From JBJHBP01 sp050485645 (lineage in GTDB: Bacteria; Pseudomonadota; Gammaproteobacteria; Steroidobacterales; Rariloculaceae): a stretch of DNA of 64,000 bases. The DNA is taken from the NCBI GenBank assembly GCA_050485645.1, contig JBJHBT010000017.1:1-64000 (forward strand), given 5' to 3'. The notes under the pieces were generated by a model. The model was not told the origin of the DNA. It searched no databases and saw only the letters and a list, made by a program, of their open reading frames with translations. Each line of letters begins with the position of its first letter. Positions within the stretch are counted from its first letter, which is position 1. Positions 9,290 to 17,328 of this stretch are shown piece by piece. The position numbers and the translations under genes are program-made.

Positions 9290-12200
9290 CTAACGCGCCT
9301 CGCCCGCCGCTTCCGTGCCACCAAGGCGGCGGAAATATTCGGCCACGGCTTCCTCGTAACCCTGGGTCGCCTGTGCGGGCGCTTCGGTGCGTACCGACCG
9401 GCTGGCGCGCGCGTTCTCCGCGCGCAGCTGCAGCTCCAGCTGATCGGTCAGCTCCACCAGCGCCTGAAACTCGCGTGCCAGCAGCTCCGGATTGCCGCGG
9501 AATCCGCCGCGCAGCTGGTCGCCGAGCTGACGTACCCATTCCAGCTGCTCATCCGTCAGCCCCTGGTCGCGCAATTGATTGCCCAGCCGCAGCAGATCCC
9601 CACCGGCTTCGGCCAGACGCTCGCGCATCTCTTCGACACGTTGCGGATCTTCCCAGATGCGCGGATCGTAGGGTCCAAACTGTCCCCAGCCGCGTTCACG
9701 CGGATCCCAGTAGCCACCGCCACTGGCCCACGCATTCCAGCCGCCGCCACCGAACGCACCGCCACCCGGACCCTGCTGTTCGCCGGGGCCGCCAGCCTGC
9801 TGGCCACCTTCCTGCGGCTCTCCGCCGGATCCGGGCTGCCCACCCTGCTGACCCTGCTGACCGGGTTGCCCCTGCTGCGCCTGGGTACCCGGCTCACCAC
9901 CCTGACCCGGCGCCCGTGACAGTTCCGCCAGCTCGCGGCGCAACATGCCGATCTCAGCCAGCAGTTCCTGGTTGGGATCGATCTCCGCCTCGCCCGCGAC
10001 GGCCTCGCGTGTCGCTGTTGCCAGCGCGCGCTCCGTGTCGCGCTGCAGATCGCGCAGTGCCGATGTGGTGACGGCTTCGGTTGCAGCCACCTGTGGCGCT
10101 GCGCCACCGCGAATTGCGTTCACGGCCGCGTTCAGACGCGCAATCGCCTGCGACCGTTGCAGGTTGGCCAGCGCATCGCCAAGTTCGTCGGCCGCACGCG
10201 GTGTGCGACGCTGGAAGTCCCGCGCGACCTGCTGAAGATCACGCTCCAGCTGTTCAAGTTCCCTCTGCAGATCCTGACGGCGCTGCGCAAACTCGATCGC
10301 GGAATCCACATCCAGACCGCCGATCAGTTCGCTGCGATCCTCGATCTCACTGCTGGCGCGCAGCTGTGCCTGCAATTCGGCCGCGAGTTGGCGCTGATCC
10401 TCATACAGGTCGCGCGAACGGTCGGCGAGTTCGGAGAACGCGGCTTCCGCCAGCTGCTGGCGCTGCTCGGTCATCTGCGCCAGCGCACGATCCAGCTGCC
10501 GGCGCGCCTGCTCGGCCGCCCGACGGGCCTGCTCCGGATCGCTGGACATGCCAGCCTGATCCATCGCATCCAACGCATCCTGGATCTGCTGGATCGCCTC
10601 CTGGAGCTGTCCGGCCTGGCCACCGGTCTGGGCAAACTGTCCGCCCATCTGGCCGGGTTGGCCGGGTTGGCCGGGTTGGCCGGGTTGGCCCGGTTGGCCC
10701 GGTTGGCCCGGTTGGCCGCCCTGCTGAGCCTGCTGGCCCTGCTGGCCCTGCTGGCCCTGCTGGCCCTGCTGGCCCTGTTGGCCTTCCTGACCCTCCATGC
10801 CTTGCTGACCGTCCTGACCTTCCTGGCCCTGCTGTCCTTCCTGCTGCTGCGCCTGTGCCAGTTGCTGCTGGAGTTCTTCCAGCTGCTGCCGCAGCTCTTC
10901 GGTTTCGCGGCGCAGCGATTCCTGACGCCAGCGCTCCTGCTCGGTGAGATTGTCGCGACGGTTCGCTTCGCGGGCCAGCCGTTCCTGCCGGCGCGCCAGC
11001 TCCTGCAGACGCGCGATCGCCTCATCCACCGCATCCTGAGGCGGCTGGTCAAATGAAACCTGCTGCTCGGTCTCGTACTGGTTGCGCTCCAGATCCATTT
11101 CCAGCTCGAACAGCTCGGCGAGATCACGACCAGCCATGCTTCCGCCGCCGCCGCCACCGCCGCCACGCTCCATCGACACCTGGATATCCGTGAACAGCGC
11201 TTCGGCGCGCAGCAGATACTGCAACGCCTCCTGCTCGTATGGCACGGCGTCGTCGAGGTCGAGATTCGCCAGTCTCTCGGAGGCCGGGCCCATGAGTTCG
11301 GCCGCGTCTTCGAGATGATCGACGAACTGCGCGATGCGTTCGTCCTGGGCATCCAGCAGCCTCGCGCGGGTGCGGTCGGCCAGTGTGCGTGCCTGGTCGG
11401 CCAGTGTCTGCTGCAGTTCGGACAGCATGATGGCGTTGTCGCGCATCTGCTGCCTGTCGAGGAAGCTTGCCTCCTCGGACTGTTCACGGATCAGGTTCCA
11501 GGTTGCGACCAGAATCTCGCGCTGACGCTGTGAGATCTCGTCGTCCTGGTCGCCACCGCCACCTTCGCCTCCACCGCCGCTCTGCATGGACTGCGAAAAG
11601 CTGCGATCGAAGGGTTGAACGTCGATGAAGAACAGGTCGGTCTGCACTTCCTGCCCACGGTCCGCGGCCACGACGTAGTAGGAAATGAGGTCTCCGGGCT
11701 GCAACACGCGATCGGTGGGCGGCTCTTCGTCCAGCGCCTCGGCCAGCGCTTCCTGCGTTGCGGATTCGGCATTCGCATCGCGCAGACGCCGCAGATCGTC
11801 CAGGCTGCGAATCTCTCCCGGGTTGCGCAGCGGGAATGTCAGCGCGCTGTCCTCATCGCTCGCACTGGCACGTGAGCGGCGCAGCGGCGCGCGCAGATCC
11901 TCCAGGCTGAGGACATGCTCGGCGAGCACCTGATCGCCTTCGGCATCGAGCTCCGCAGACTGCCATGGTGCACCATTTACCGAATAGCGCAGTTCCAGAC
12001 GCTCGATCCCGAAATCGTCACTCGCATCCACGCGTATCGTGACTTCCTCGATGCTGCTCGCGCGCCAGTCGCGCCCGGGCTTGACGAGACGCACGACGGG
12101 TTTTTCGTCTGCGATCAGTGAAATGAAGTAGTCGTCGGTGACGCGCACAAGGTCGGCGTTGAACAGTGTCGCAATGTGATACTCGCCGTCTTCGCTGACG

Positions 12201-13258
12201 CTGAGCCGTGCGGTGGCGGTGTTGCCATCCGTGCTCATCGCGATGCGCTCGCTGTTGGCAACCAGCGCCGGATCGTTCAGCGGCGCATCGGTCGTTACTT
12301 CAAGACGCACCTGCGTACCTTCAACGGCACGGATATCACGGCCGGGATCGACCGTGCGCGGATCCATGCCGGTCCATTCCGGGTATTCGTATTCGAGCTT
12401 GATATTGGTGACCCGCGGCAGGTCGACGACCTGAACACGATATTCCGAACTGCGCAGTCCGGCTGTCTGGATGTAGTAGCGCAGCGGCTCGCGCAACGCG
12501 AAGAACGTGAAGTCGAACTGCCCGCTCTGGCGGTCGCGGTTCATCGGCACCCGCTCCCAGCCGTCGCTGCCTTCGAACAGGGCGAACACTTCCATCTGCG
12601 GCGGATCGAATCCTTCCGCGCGGGCATTGATGGCCAGATCTCCGCCACGGCGGACGGTCAGGTCGCCGGGCGTCACGTTGATGCGCTGCGGCGGCAGCGT
12701 GTCGCTGAACATCCAGCCCGCCCACAGATGCCGCACGCCGTAACGCCAGTTGTCCGGACCAAAGGCCGCGAACCACACGAGCCCGATGAGCGCGACCGCG
12801 GCCGCGGCTGCCGGCAGCGAAATCTGCCAGGACGGAATCTTCAGTGCGACAGGGATGCGGCGGGCGAATCGCAGAGCGTCTTCGGCAAGCAGCGACAGAA
12901 ACGGGGTTGGAGGCTGATCCGCCCGCGCGGGATGCATGAGGCCGTCGTAGGTCTCCAGCCGTCCGTCAAAATCGGGCGCACGCTGCTCCAGGTCGCGGAT
13001 GCCACGATTGCGCCTGAGCAGATACAGCGGATAGACGATCAGGCCCGCGGCCACGGCAACCAGCGCGAGAATGAGCACGAATCTGGCCGAAACCATGAAC
13101 GCCGGGTCGAACGCGCGGCGCGTCCCCATATAGACAGCGAGCAGCGTGACGGCGAGTGCGACGCCGGCGGCCAGCGCCGCACCCCGGGCAACGATCAGTA
13201 CCTTGAGGCGCTGGCGGAATTCACCAAGATAGGCTTCGAGCTGCGACTGTGCGGACAT
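9290..13258 (-). CDS. Giant DUF4175-like membrane coiled-coil protein
   Basis: 1322 residues. Two or three N-terminal membrane helices (about 20-80 and 145-170) lead into an extracytoplasmic beta-rich region with YRVQVVDLPRVTNIKLEYEYPEW, here shortened to its hallmark VVDLPRVTNIKL and YEYPEWTG. Then come long Gln/Glu/Arg-rich coiled coils broken by low-complexity Gln-Pro-Gly and Gln-Gln-Gly tracts, a Gly/Trp-rich stretch (GGGAFGGGGWNAWASGGGYW) and a C-terminal helical region. This resembles the DUF4175 family found in MoxR/VWA operons. ATG 13258; 48 bases after the BatA-like gene. It is the last gene of the operon. Function unknown; a scaffold or stator role at the membrane is my inference. 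Confidence 0.75.
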   Translation of the reverse strand: MSAQSQLEAYLGEFRQRLKVLIVARGAALAAGVALAVTLLAVYMGTRRAFDPAFMVSARFVLILALVAVAAGLIVYPLYLLRRNRGIRDLEQRAPDFDGRLETYDGLMHPARADQPPTPFLSLLAEDALRFARRIPVALKIPSWQISLPAAAAAVALIGLVWFAAFGPDNWRYGVRHLWAGWMFSDTLPPQRINVTPGDLTVRRGGDLAINARAEGFDPPQMEVFALFEGSDGWERVPMNRDRQSGQFDFTFFALREPLRYYIQTAGLRSSEYRVQVVDLPRVTNIKLEYEYPEWTGMDPRTVDPGRDIRAVEGTQVRLEVTTDAPLNDPALVANSERIAMSTDGNTATARLSVSEDGEYHIATLFNADLVRVTDDYFISLIADEKPVVRLVKPGRDWRASSIEEVTIRVDASDDFGIERLELRYSVNGAPWQSAELDAEGDQVLAEHVLSLEDLRAPLRRSRASASDEDSALTFPLRNPGEIRSLDDLRRLRDANAESATQEALAEALDEEPPTDRVLQPGDLISYYVVAADRGQEVQTDLFFIDVQPFDRSFSQSMQSGGGGEGGGGDQDDEISQRQREILVATWNLIREQSEEASFLDRQQMRDNAIMLSELQQTLADQARTLADRTRARLLDAQDERIAQFVDHLEDAAELMGPASERLANLDLDDAVPYEQEALQYLLRAEALFTDIQVSMERGGGGGGGGSMAGRDLAELFELEMDLERNQYETEQQVSFDQPPQDAVDEAIARLQELARRQERLAREANRRDNLTEQERWRQESLRRETEELRQQLEELQQQLAQAQQQEGQQGQEGQDGQQGMEGQEGQQGQQGQQGQQGQQGQQAQQGGQPGQPGQPGQPGQPGQPGQPGQMGGQFAQTGGQAGQLQEAIQQIQDALDAMDQAGMSSDPEQARRAAEQARRQLDRALAQMTEQRQQLAEAAFSELADRSRDLYEDQRQLAAELQAQLRASSEIEDRSELIGGLDVDSAIEFAQRRQDLQRELEQLERDLQQVARDFQRRTPRAADELGDALANLQRSQAIARLNAAVNAIRGGAAPQVAATEAVTTSALRDLQRDTERALATATREAVAGEAEIDPNQELLAEIGMLRRELAELSRAPGQGGEPGTQAQQGQPGQQGQQGGQPGSGGEPQEGGQQAGGPGEQQGPGGGAFGGGGWNAWASGGGYWDPRERGWGQFGPYDPRIWEDPQRVEEMRERLAEAGGDLLRLGNQLRDQGLTDEQLEWVRQLGDQLRGGFRGNPELLAREFQALVELTDQLELQLRAENARASRSVRTEAPAQATQGYEEAVAEYFRRLGGTEAAGEAR
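10651..10713 (-). repeat. Tandem repeat, seven 9-base units (Gln-Pro-Gly)
   Basis: Seven exact-length units, GGCCGGGTT x4 then GGCCCGGTT x3 on the plus strand, encode seven consecutive Gln-Pro-Gly triplets of the DUF4175-like protein on the minus strand. Units remain multiples of three, so copy-number change would not shift frame. Confidence 0.95.
10721..10783 (-). repeat. Tandem repeat, seven 9-base units (Gln-Gln-Gly)
   Basis: Seven near-identical units (CTGCTGGCC on the plus strand, with single-base variants in the first and last units) encode a Gln-Gln-Gly/Ala run next to the Gln-Pro-Gly run of the same protein. The DNA identity between units suggests recent slippage. Confidence 0.95.
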
Positions 13259-13306
13259 GTGCTCTGTTCCCCTATGAACGTGCGCGGCGCCCTGCTGATC
13301 GCCGAG

Positions 13307-15301
13307 CTACAGTGCCCGACGCACCCTAAGATGCCAGTTTCCGACCCAGGATTCCATGATCGCCGCCGCGACCAGCAGCAACAGCAGCCACGGCCCCAGG
13401 GCCCAGGGTATGCGGCTGACGGTGTCGTCGGCGGCTGTCAGCTGACGACCATCGGCCTGCTGGCCCAGCGCCGTCCAGCGGGCCAGCGCTGCCTCGTCCA
13501 GCGTCGTCAGATCGGATTCTCTGGCATCGAAATTCACCGCAACCAGTTCCGTCCGACCGCCACCGACGACTTCGTAGTAACCAATCTGATCCACGAGAAC
13601 GTCACCAGTTCCCCCACCGAGGCCCAGTGCGGCACGTCCGCGCGGGTCGAAGATCTGCCCGCCGGCCATGCCCATGGCGCGCAGCGCCAGCGTACTACCC
13701 AGCGCGGCCTCACTGCTGAAACCGGCGCCACCGAGCATATGATCGGAGAAGTTCGCCACCATCGGCACGAACACCGGCTGCAGCGGCAGGTCGTTCCAGG
13801 CCCGGTCCATCGACGAGGTGAACAGCAGCACACGCCCGTTCCCGACCGTGGACTCCACAACCAGCGGTGTGTCGTCCTCCAGGCGCGCCAGAACCCTGTC
13901 CTGTTCCGTCGTCTCCAACGCCACGTAGCGGTGGAAGCGCGCCGAACGCAGGCCTTCCAGGCCGCGCATGGCCGGATGCGTGAGGTCCAGCACACCGGCC
14001 GCGACGAATTCCGCCGACCGCTCGGCAGTGGGCGGACGCCCCAGTACCCGAAAGGCATGACCGGTGACCGGCACCTGGCTCAGTGCGGTCGACCGCTGGC
14101 TGAATCCCATCAGCAGCACACCACCGCCACGCACGTATTCGGTCAGACGGTTGACGGCCGCGGTATTCAGCAGCCCGGCGTCCGTCACGACCACGAATCC
14201 GTAGCTGCCAAGGTCACTGTCGATCACGGCATTGAATGTGGCGCCCTCCGGCTGCAGGGACAGCGCGTCCAGGGTGCGCATCGCCGAACTCAGAAACAGC
14301 ACGGCGACACCGCCGGGATCGCTGCCGACGACCAGTACCGGGCGCGGTTCGGCGCGCTTGAGTGCAAGAAAGCGTTCGTCGTCCAGCGGCAGGCGGTCGC
14401 CGGGCTGAATGAACGCGCGCACGCGATTCACGCCGGCGGCCAGCTCCAGCGGCTGGAAACTGATCTGCGCGCGCCCGCCCGCCGGCAGACTCACGGTCTG
14501 CTGCTCCACCGTGCGACCATTCAGCTCCAGCGCGACCGTGCGTTCGGCATCCCGGGCGGCAAAGCTGCGCACGCCGGCCTGCAACTCGCCGGTGACCGCA
14601 GAGCCGCCGAAACTCTCCACCGCCCAGTTGTCCTCTCCGTCAGTGGCGACGCTGCGGACGTGCAGTTCCATCGGTCGGCGCGGGGCGAGCTCGGCGAACC
14701 TCGCCGGCATCGCCGAGCGCTGCGCGTCGGTCACGAAATGCAGCACCACCGGAAGCTCGGCGTTGCGGGTAATGGCTTCGGCGGCCCGCGTCATCTGTCC
14801 GTAGTCGGCTCTGAAGACACCAGGTTCCAGCGTGTTGATGCGCTGCCGTACCACGGCGCGGTCCACCGTGGCCTCGGTGAGCATCTCGGTTACCCGCCCG
14901 CTGGCCAGCAGCTGGATCTGATCGGCGCCATCGATCTGGTCGAGCACCGCGAGTGCCTCCTGTCGCGCACGCGTCCAGCGGTCGCCATAGCTCATCGACG
15001 CGGAGACGTCCATGACGATCACGTGAAGTCTTGCCGTTGCGCCCGCACCGGCGTCGGCCGAACGCCACCAGGTGGGCTGGGTGAATGCCAGCGCGATCAG
15101 CACCAGCAGCGCGATACGCAACGCCAGAAGGAGCAGATACTGAAGCTTCCTCGCCAGCACCCGCTGCGGCTCACCGGGTTCCAGAAACATCAGCGAACTG
15201 AATTTGCTGCGGTTGGGATTGTCCGACGACAGCCGATGCAGCCACAGCGGCAATGCGATCGCCAGCAGTCCGGCAAGAAACACGGGGGCGAGCAGGCTCA
15301 T
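13307..15301 (-). CDS. BatA-like membrane protein with VWA domain
   Basis: 664 residues. The N terminus (LLAPVFLAGLLAIALPLWLH, then a second hydrophobic helix at about 53-75) is the BatA-type membrane module. A von Willebrand A domain follows with the metal-ion motif DVSAS at 98-102. The middle has a DUF4159/glutamine-amidotransferase-like region (VVTDAGLLNTAAVNRLTEYV) and a last hydrophobic segment (LGPWLLLLLVAAAIM) close to the C terminus. It lies 40 bases after the DUF58 gene in the MoxR operon. Known MoxR clusters pair DUF58 and VWA proteins with the ATPase, so a metal-dependent protein-interaction role at the inner membrane is likely. Confidence 0.85.
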   Translation of the reverse strand: MSLLAPVFLAGLLAIALPLWLHRLSSDNPNRSKFSSLMFLEPGEPQRVLARKLQYLLLLALRIALLVLIALAFTQPTWWRSADAGAGATARLHVIVMDVSASMSYGDRWTRARQEALAVLDQIDGADQIQLLASGRVTEMLTEATVDRAVVRQRINTLEPGVFRADYGQMTRAAEAITRNAELPVVLHFVTDAQRSAMPARFAELAPRRPMELHVRSVATDGEDNWAVESFGGSAVTGELQAGVRSFAARDAERTVALELNGRTVEQQTVSLPAGGRAQISFQPLELAAGVNRVRAFIQPGDRLPLDDERFLALKRAEPRPVLVVGSDPGGVAVLFLSSAMRTLDALSLQPEGATFNAVIDSDLGSYGFVVVTDAGLLNTAAVNRLTEYVRGGGVLLMGFSQRSTALSQVPVTGHAFRVLGRPPTAERSAEFVAAGVLDLTHPAMRGLEGLRSARFHRYVALETTEQDRVLARLEDDTPLVVESTVGNGRVLLFTSSMDRAWNDLPLQPVFVPMVANFSDHMLGGAGFSSEAALGSTLALRAMGMAGGQIFDPRGRAALGLGGGTGDVLVDQIGYYEVVGGGRTELVAVNFDARESDLTTLDEAALARWTALGQQADGRQLTAADDTVSRIPWALGPWLLLLLVAAAIMESWVGNWHLRVRRAL

Positions 15302-15341
15302 GCGTCGACTCCCTCCAGCAGAGCGATACGCGGCCCCGTCA

Positions 15342-16244
15342 TCATCCGCGCCTCTTGCGGAACATCAGATAGTTGCGCATTGCCGCATCCAGAGGCTGAT
15401 CGGTTCGCACCAGCATGTGTTCAGCGCCAGCGCGCATGGCGGACTTCTTCAGCGCTGCAATATGTTCCTGAATCCGTTCGCGGTAGCGCGAACGCATGAA
15501 TACCGGCGACACTTCCATTGCCTCGCCCGTTTCCATGTCCTCCAGAAACATCGATTCCCTGACCACCGGCTCCAGCTCCTGCGGGTCCAGCAGCTGGAAC
15601 AGCGCAACATCCTGCCCCTGATAGGCAAGCGGCTGCACGCCCTTGAGCATCGCATCCGGATCGCAGTAGAAGTCGGAGATCACCACGACCAGACCGCGCC
15701 CGCGTTCATACTGGTGAAAGCGCTCGAACGATGCCGCCAGATTGGTCTTGCGGCCCGGTTCGGCGCGGTCGATTGCATGCAGCACGTTGCTCAGACGGCC
15801 GGTGCGCGAGGATGCCGGCCGGTGCTCGCGCACCGCCTCGTCGAACACGATCAGACCAACGGCATCGTGCTGGCGGGCGCCGAGATAGGCCAGTGTGGCG
15901 GCAAGGTACTTGGCGTACTGCAGCTTGGTCACCGCACCGGATCCGTAACCCATGGACGCGCTGGCATCCAGCAGGATCACCAGGCGCGTGTTGGTCTCAC
16001 CGATATAACGCTTGACGTAGGTGCGCTCGGTGCGTGCATAGACGTTCCAGTCGACAAATCGCGGATCGTCGCCCTCCGAGTAGGCGCGGTATTCGGCGAA
16101 CTCCTGACTGAAGCCGAAAAACGGAGAACGATGCATGCCGGTGAGCACACCTTCCACAACGACGCGCGCAATCAGATCAAGGTTGGACAGGCCCGCGAGC
16201 ACCTCCGGGTGGAGCAGGCTTCTGCCCTGTGCCAGGGCGCTCAT
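15342..16244 (-). CDS. DUF58 family protein (MoxR partner)
   Basis: 300 residues. The conserved DUF58 block is clear: GEGDDPRFVDW-like EYRAYSEGDDPRFVDWNVYA followed by a VWA-type fold with DASAS at 93-97. No membrane helix or signal peptide is seen, unlike many DUF58 proteins with N-terminal helices, so it is probably cytosolic. It sits 43 bases after moxR, the usual position for the DUF58 adaptor in MoxR operons. Confidence 0.9.
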   Translation of the reverse strand: MSALAQGRSLLHPEVLAGLSNLDLIARVVVEGVLTGMHRSPFFGFSQEFAEYRAYSEGDDPRFVDWNVYARTERTYVKRYIGETNTRLVILLDASASMGYGSGAVTKLQYAKYLAATLAYLGARQHDAVGLIVFDEAVREHRPASSRTGRLSNVLHAIDRAEPGRKTNLAASFERFHQYERGRGLVVVISDFYCDPDAMLKGVQPLAYQGQDVALFQLLDPQELEPVVRESMFLEDMETGEAMEVSPVFMRSRYRERIQEHIAALKKSAMRAGAEHMLVRTDQPLDAAMRNYLMFRKRRG

Positions 16245-16287
16245 CGATCACGCCCGGACGGCGACCGGCCTGGTACCGCGCCGGATG

Positions 16288-17328
16288 TCATCCGGCACTG
16301 GCCCGTCGTGCCGACGATTCTCCCTCGACCAGATTCGTCAGTACCTGATCGGCCGTGATGCCGTCGGATTCAGCAAAGTAGTTGGTGAGTACACGATGGC
16401 GCAGTACCGGCAGCGCCAGCGCCGCGATGTCTTCGCGCGTCACATGATAACGCCCGGCCATCAGTGCACGCGCCTTCGCGGCCAGCGTGATGAACAGCGT
16501 GGCGCGCACGCTGGCGCCGTACTGTATGTAGCGCTTGACCATGTCCGTTGCGCCGGGATCACCAGGTCGCGTGGCACGCACCAGCTCAACCGCATAGCGG
16601 TTGACGTTTTCGGCAACCGGCACCTGACGCACGAGTTCCTGAAAACGGACGATCTGCTCGGGGGTGGTCCACGGCTGAATATCCGGCATGGCCATCGTGG
16701 TCGTGAAGCGGTTGACGACCTCCAGTTCATCGTCGGCGGTGAGGTAATCCAGCACCACGTTGAACAGGAACCGGTCGAGCTGCGCTTCGGGCAACGGATA
16801 CGTGCCCTCCAGCTCGATCGGATTCTGCGTCGCGAGCACGAAGAACGGTCGTTCGATCCGATGCAGGTTGCCGCGGACGGTCACGGTGAATTCCTGCATG
16901 GCCTCCAGCAGCGCGGACTGCGTCTTCGGCGGTGTGCGGTTGATCTCGTCCGCCAGCAGCACATGCGCGAACAGCGGGCCGGGCACGAAGGTCCAGGTGC
17001 GGTGACCGGTGGTGATGTCTTCCTCGATCACATCCGTACCGGTCACGTCGGTGGGCATCAGATCGGGCGTGAACTGAATGCGTTTGAAACTGAGTCCCAG
17101 TGCCGATGCCAGAGTGCGCACCAGCAGTGTCTTGGCGGTACCCGGCATGCCGGTGATCAGGCAGTGTCCGCCAACCAGCAGTGTGAGCATCAGATGCTCG
17201 ACTACTTCATCCTGGCCGACGATGACCTTGCGGACTTCGCTGCGGATTCCGTTCAGGGCGGTCTGGAAATCCGCGATCAGCGCACGGGTCTCCTCGGTAT
17301 CGAACTGATTGGCGGATTGAGAACTCAA
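16288..17328 (-). CDS. MoxR family AAA+ ATPase
   Basis: 346 residues. Walker A GMPGTAKT at 60-67, Walker B LLADEIN ending about 130, sensor region LATQNPIELEGTYPLPEAQLDRF, all diagnostic of MoxR ATPases, which act as chaperones activating VWA-containing partners. Start is TTG at 17328: no earlier ATG, GTG or TTG exists in frame, and GGAGA lies seven bases upstream. The TTG overlaps the TGA of the preceding TPR gene (TTGA on the minus strand), so translation is probably coupled. Two VWA proteins and the DUF58 protein encoded alongside are its likely clients. Confidence 0.93.
   Translation of the reverse strand: MSSQSANQFDTEETRALIADFQTALNGIRSEVRKVIVGQDEVVEHLMLTLLVGGHCLITGMPGTAKTLLVRTLASALGLSFKRIQFTPDLMPTDVTGTDVIEEDITTGHRTWTFVPGPLFAHVLLADEINRTPPKTQSALLEAMQEFTVTVRGNLHRIERPFFVLATQNPIELEGTYPLPEAQLDRFLFNVVLDYLTADDELEVVNRFTTTMAMPDIQPWTTPEQIVRFQELVRQVPVAENVNRYAVELVRATRPGDPGATDMVKRYIQYGASVRATLFITLAAKARALMAGRYHVTREDIAALALPVLRHRVLTNYFAESDGITADQVLTNLVEGESSARRASAG

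Noticed and set aside
10651..10783. CRISPR-like periodic repeats
   Set aside because: 9-base units without spacers, coding for Gln-Pro-Gly and Gln-Gln-Gly.
12176..15499. 1107-codon open frame on the plus strand
   Set aside because: Antisense shadow of the DUF4175-like and BatA-like genes; His/Gln/Arg-rich with no motif.
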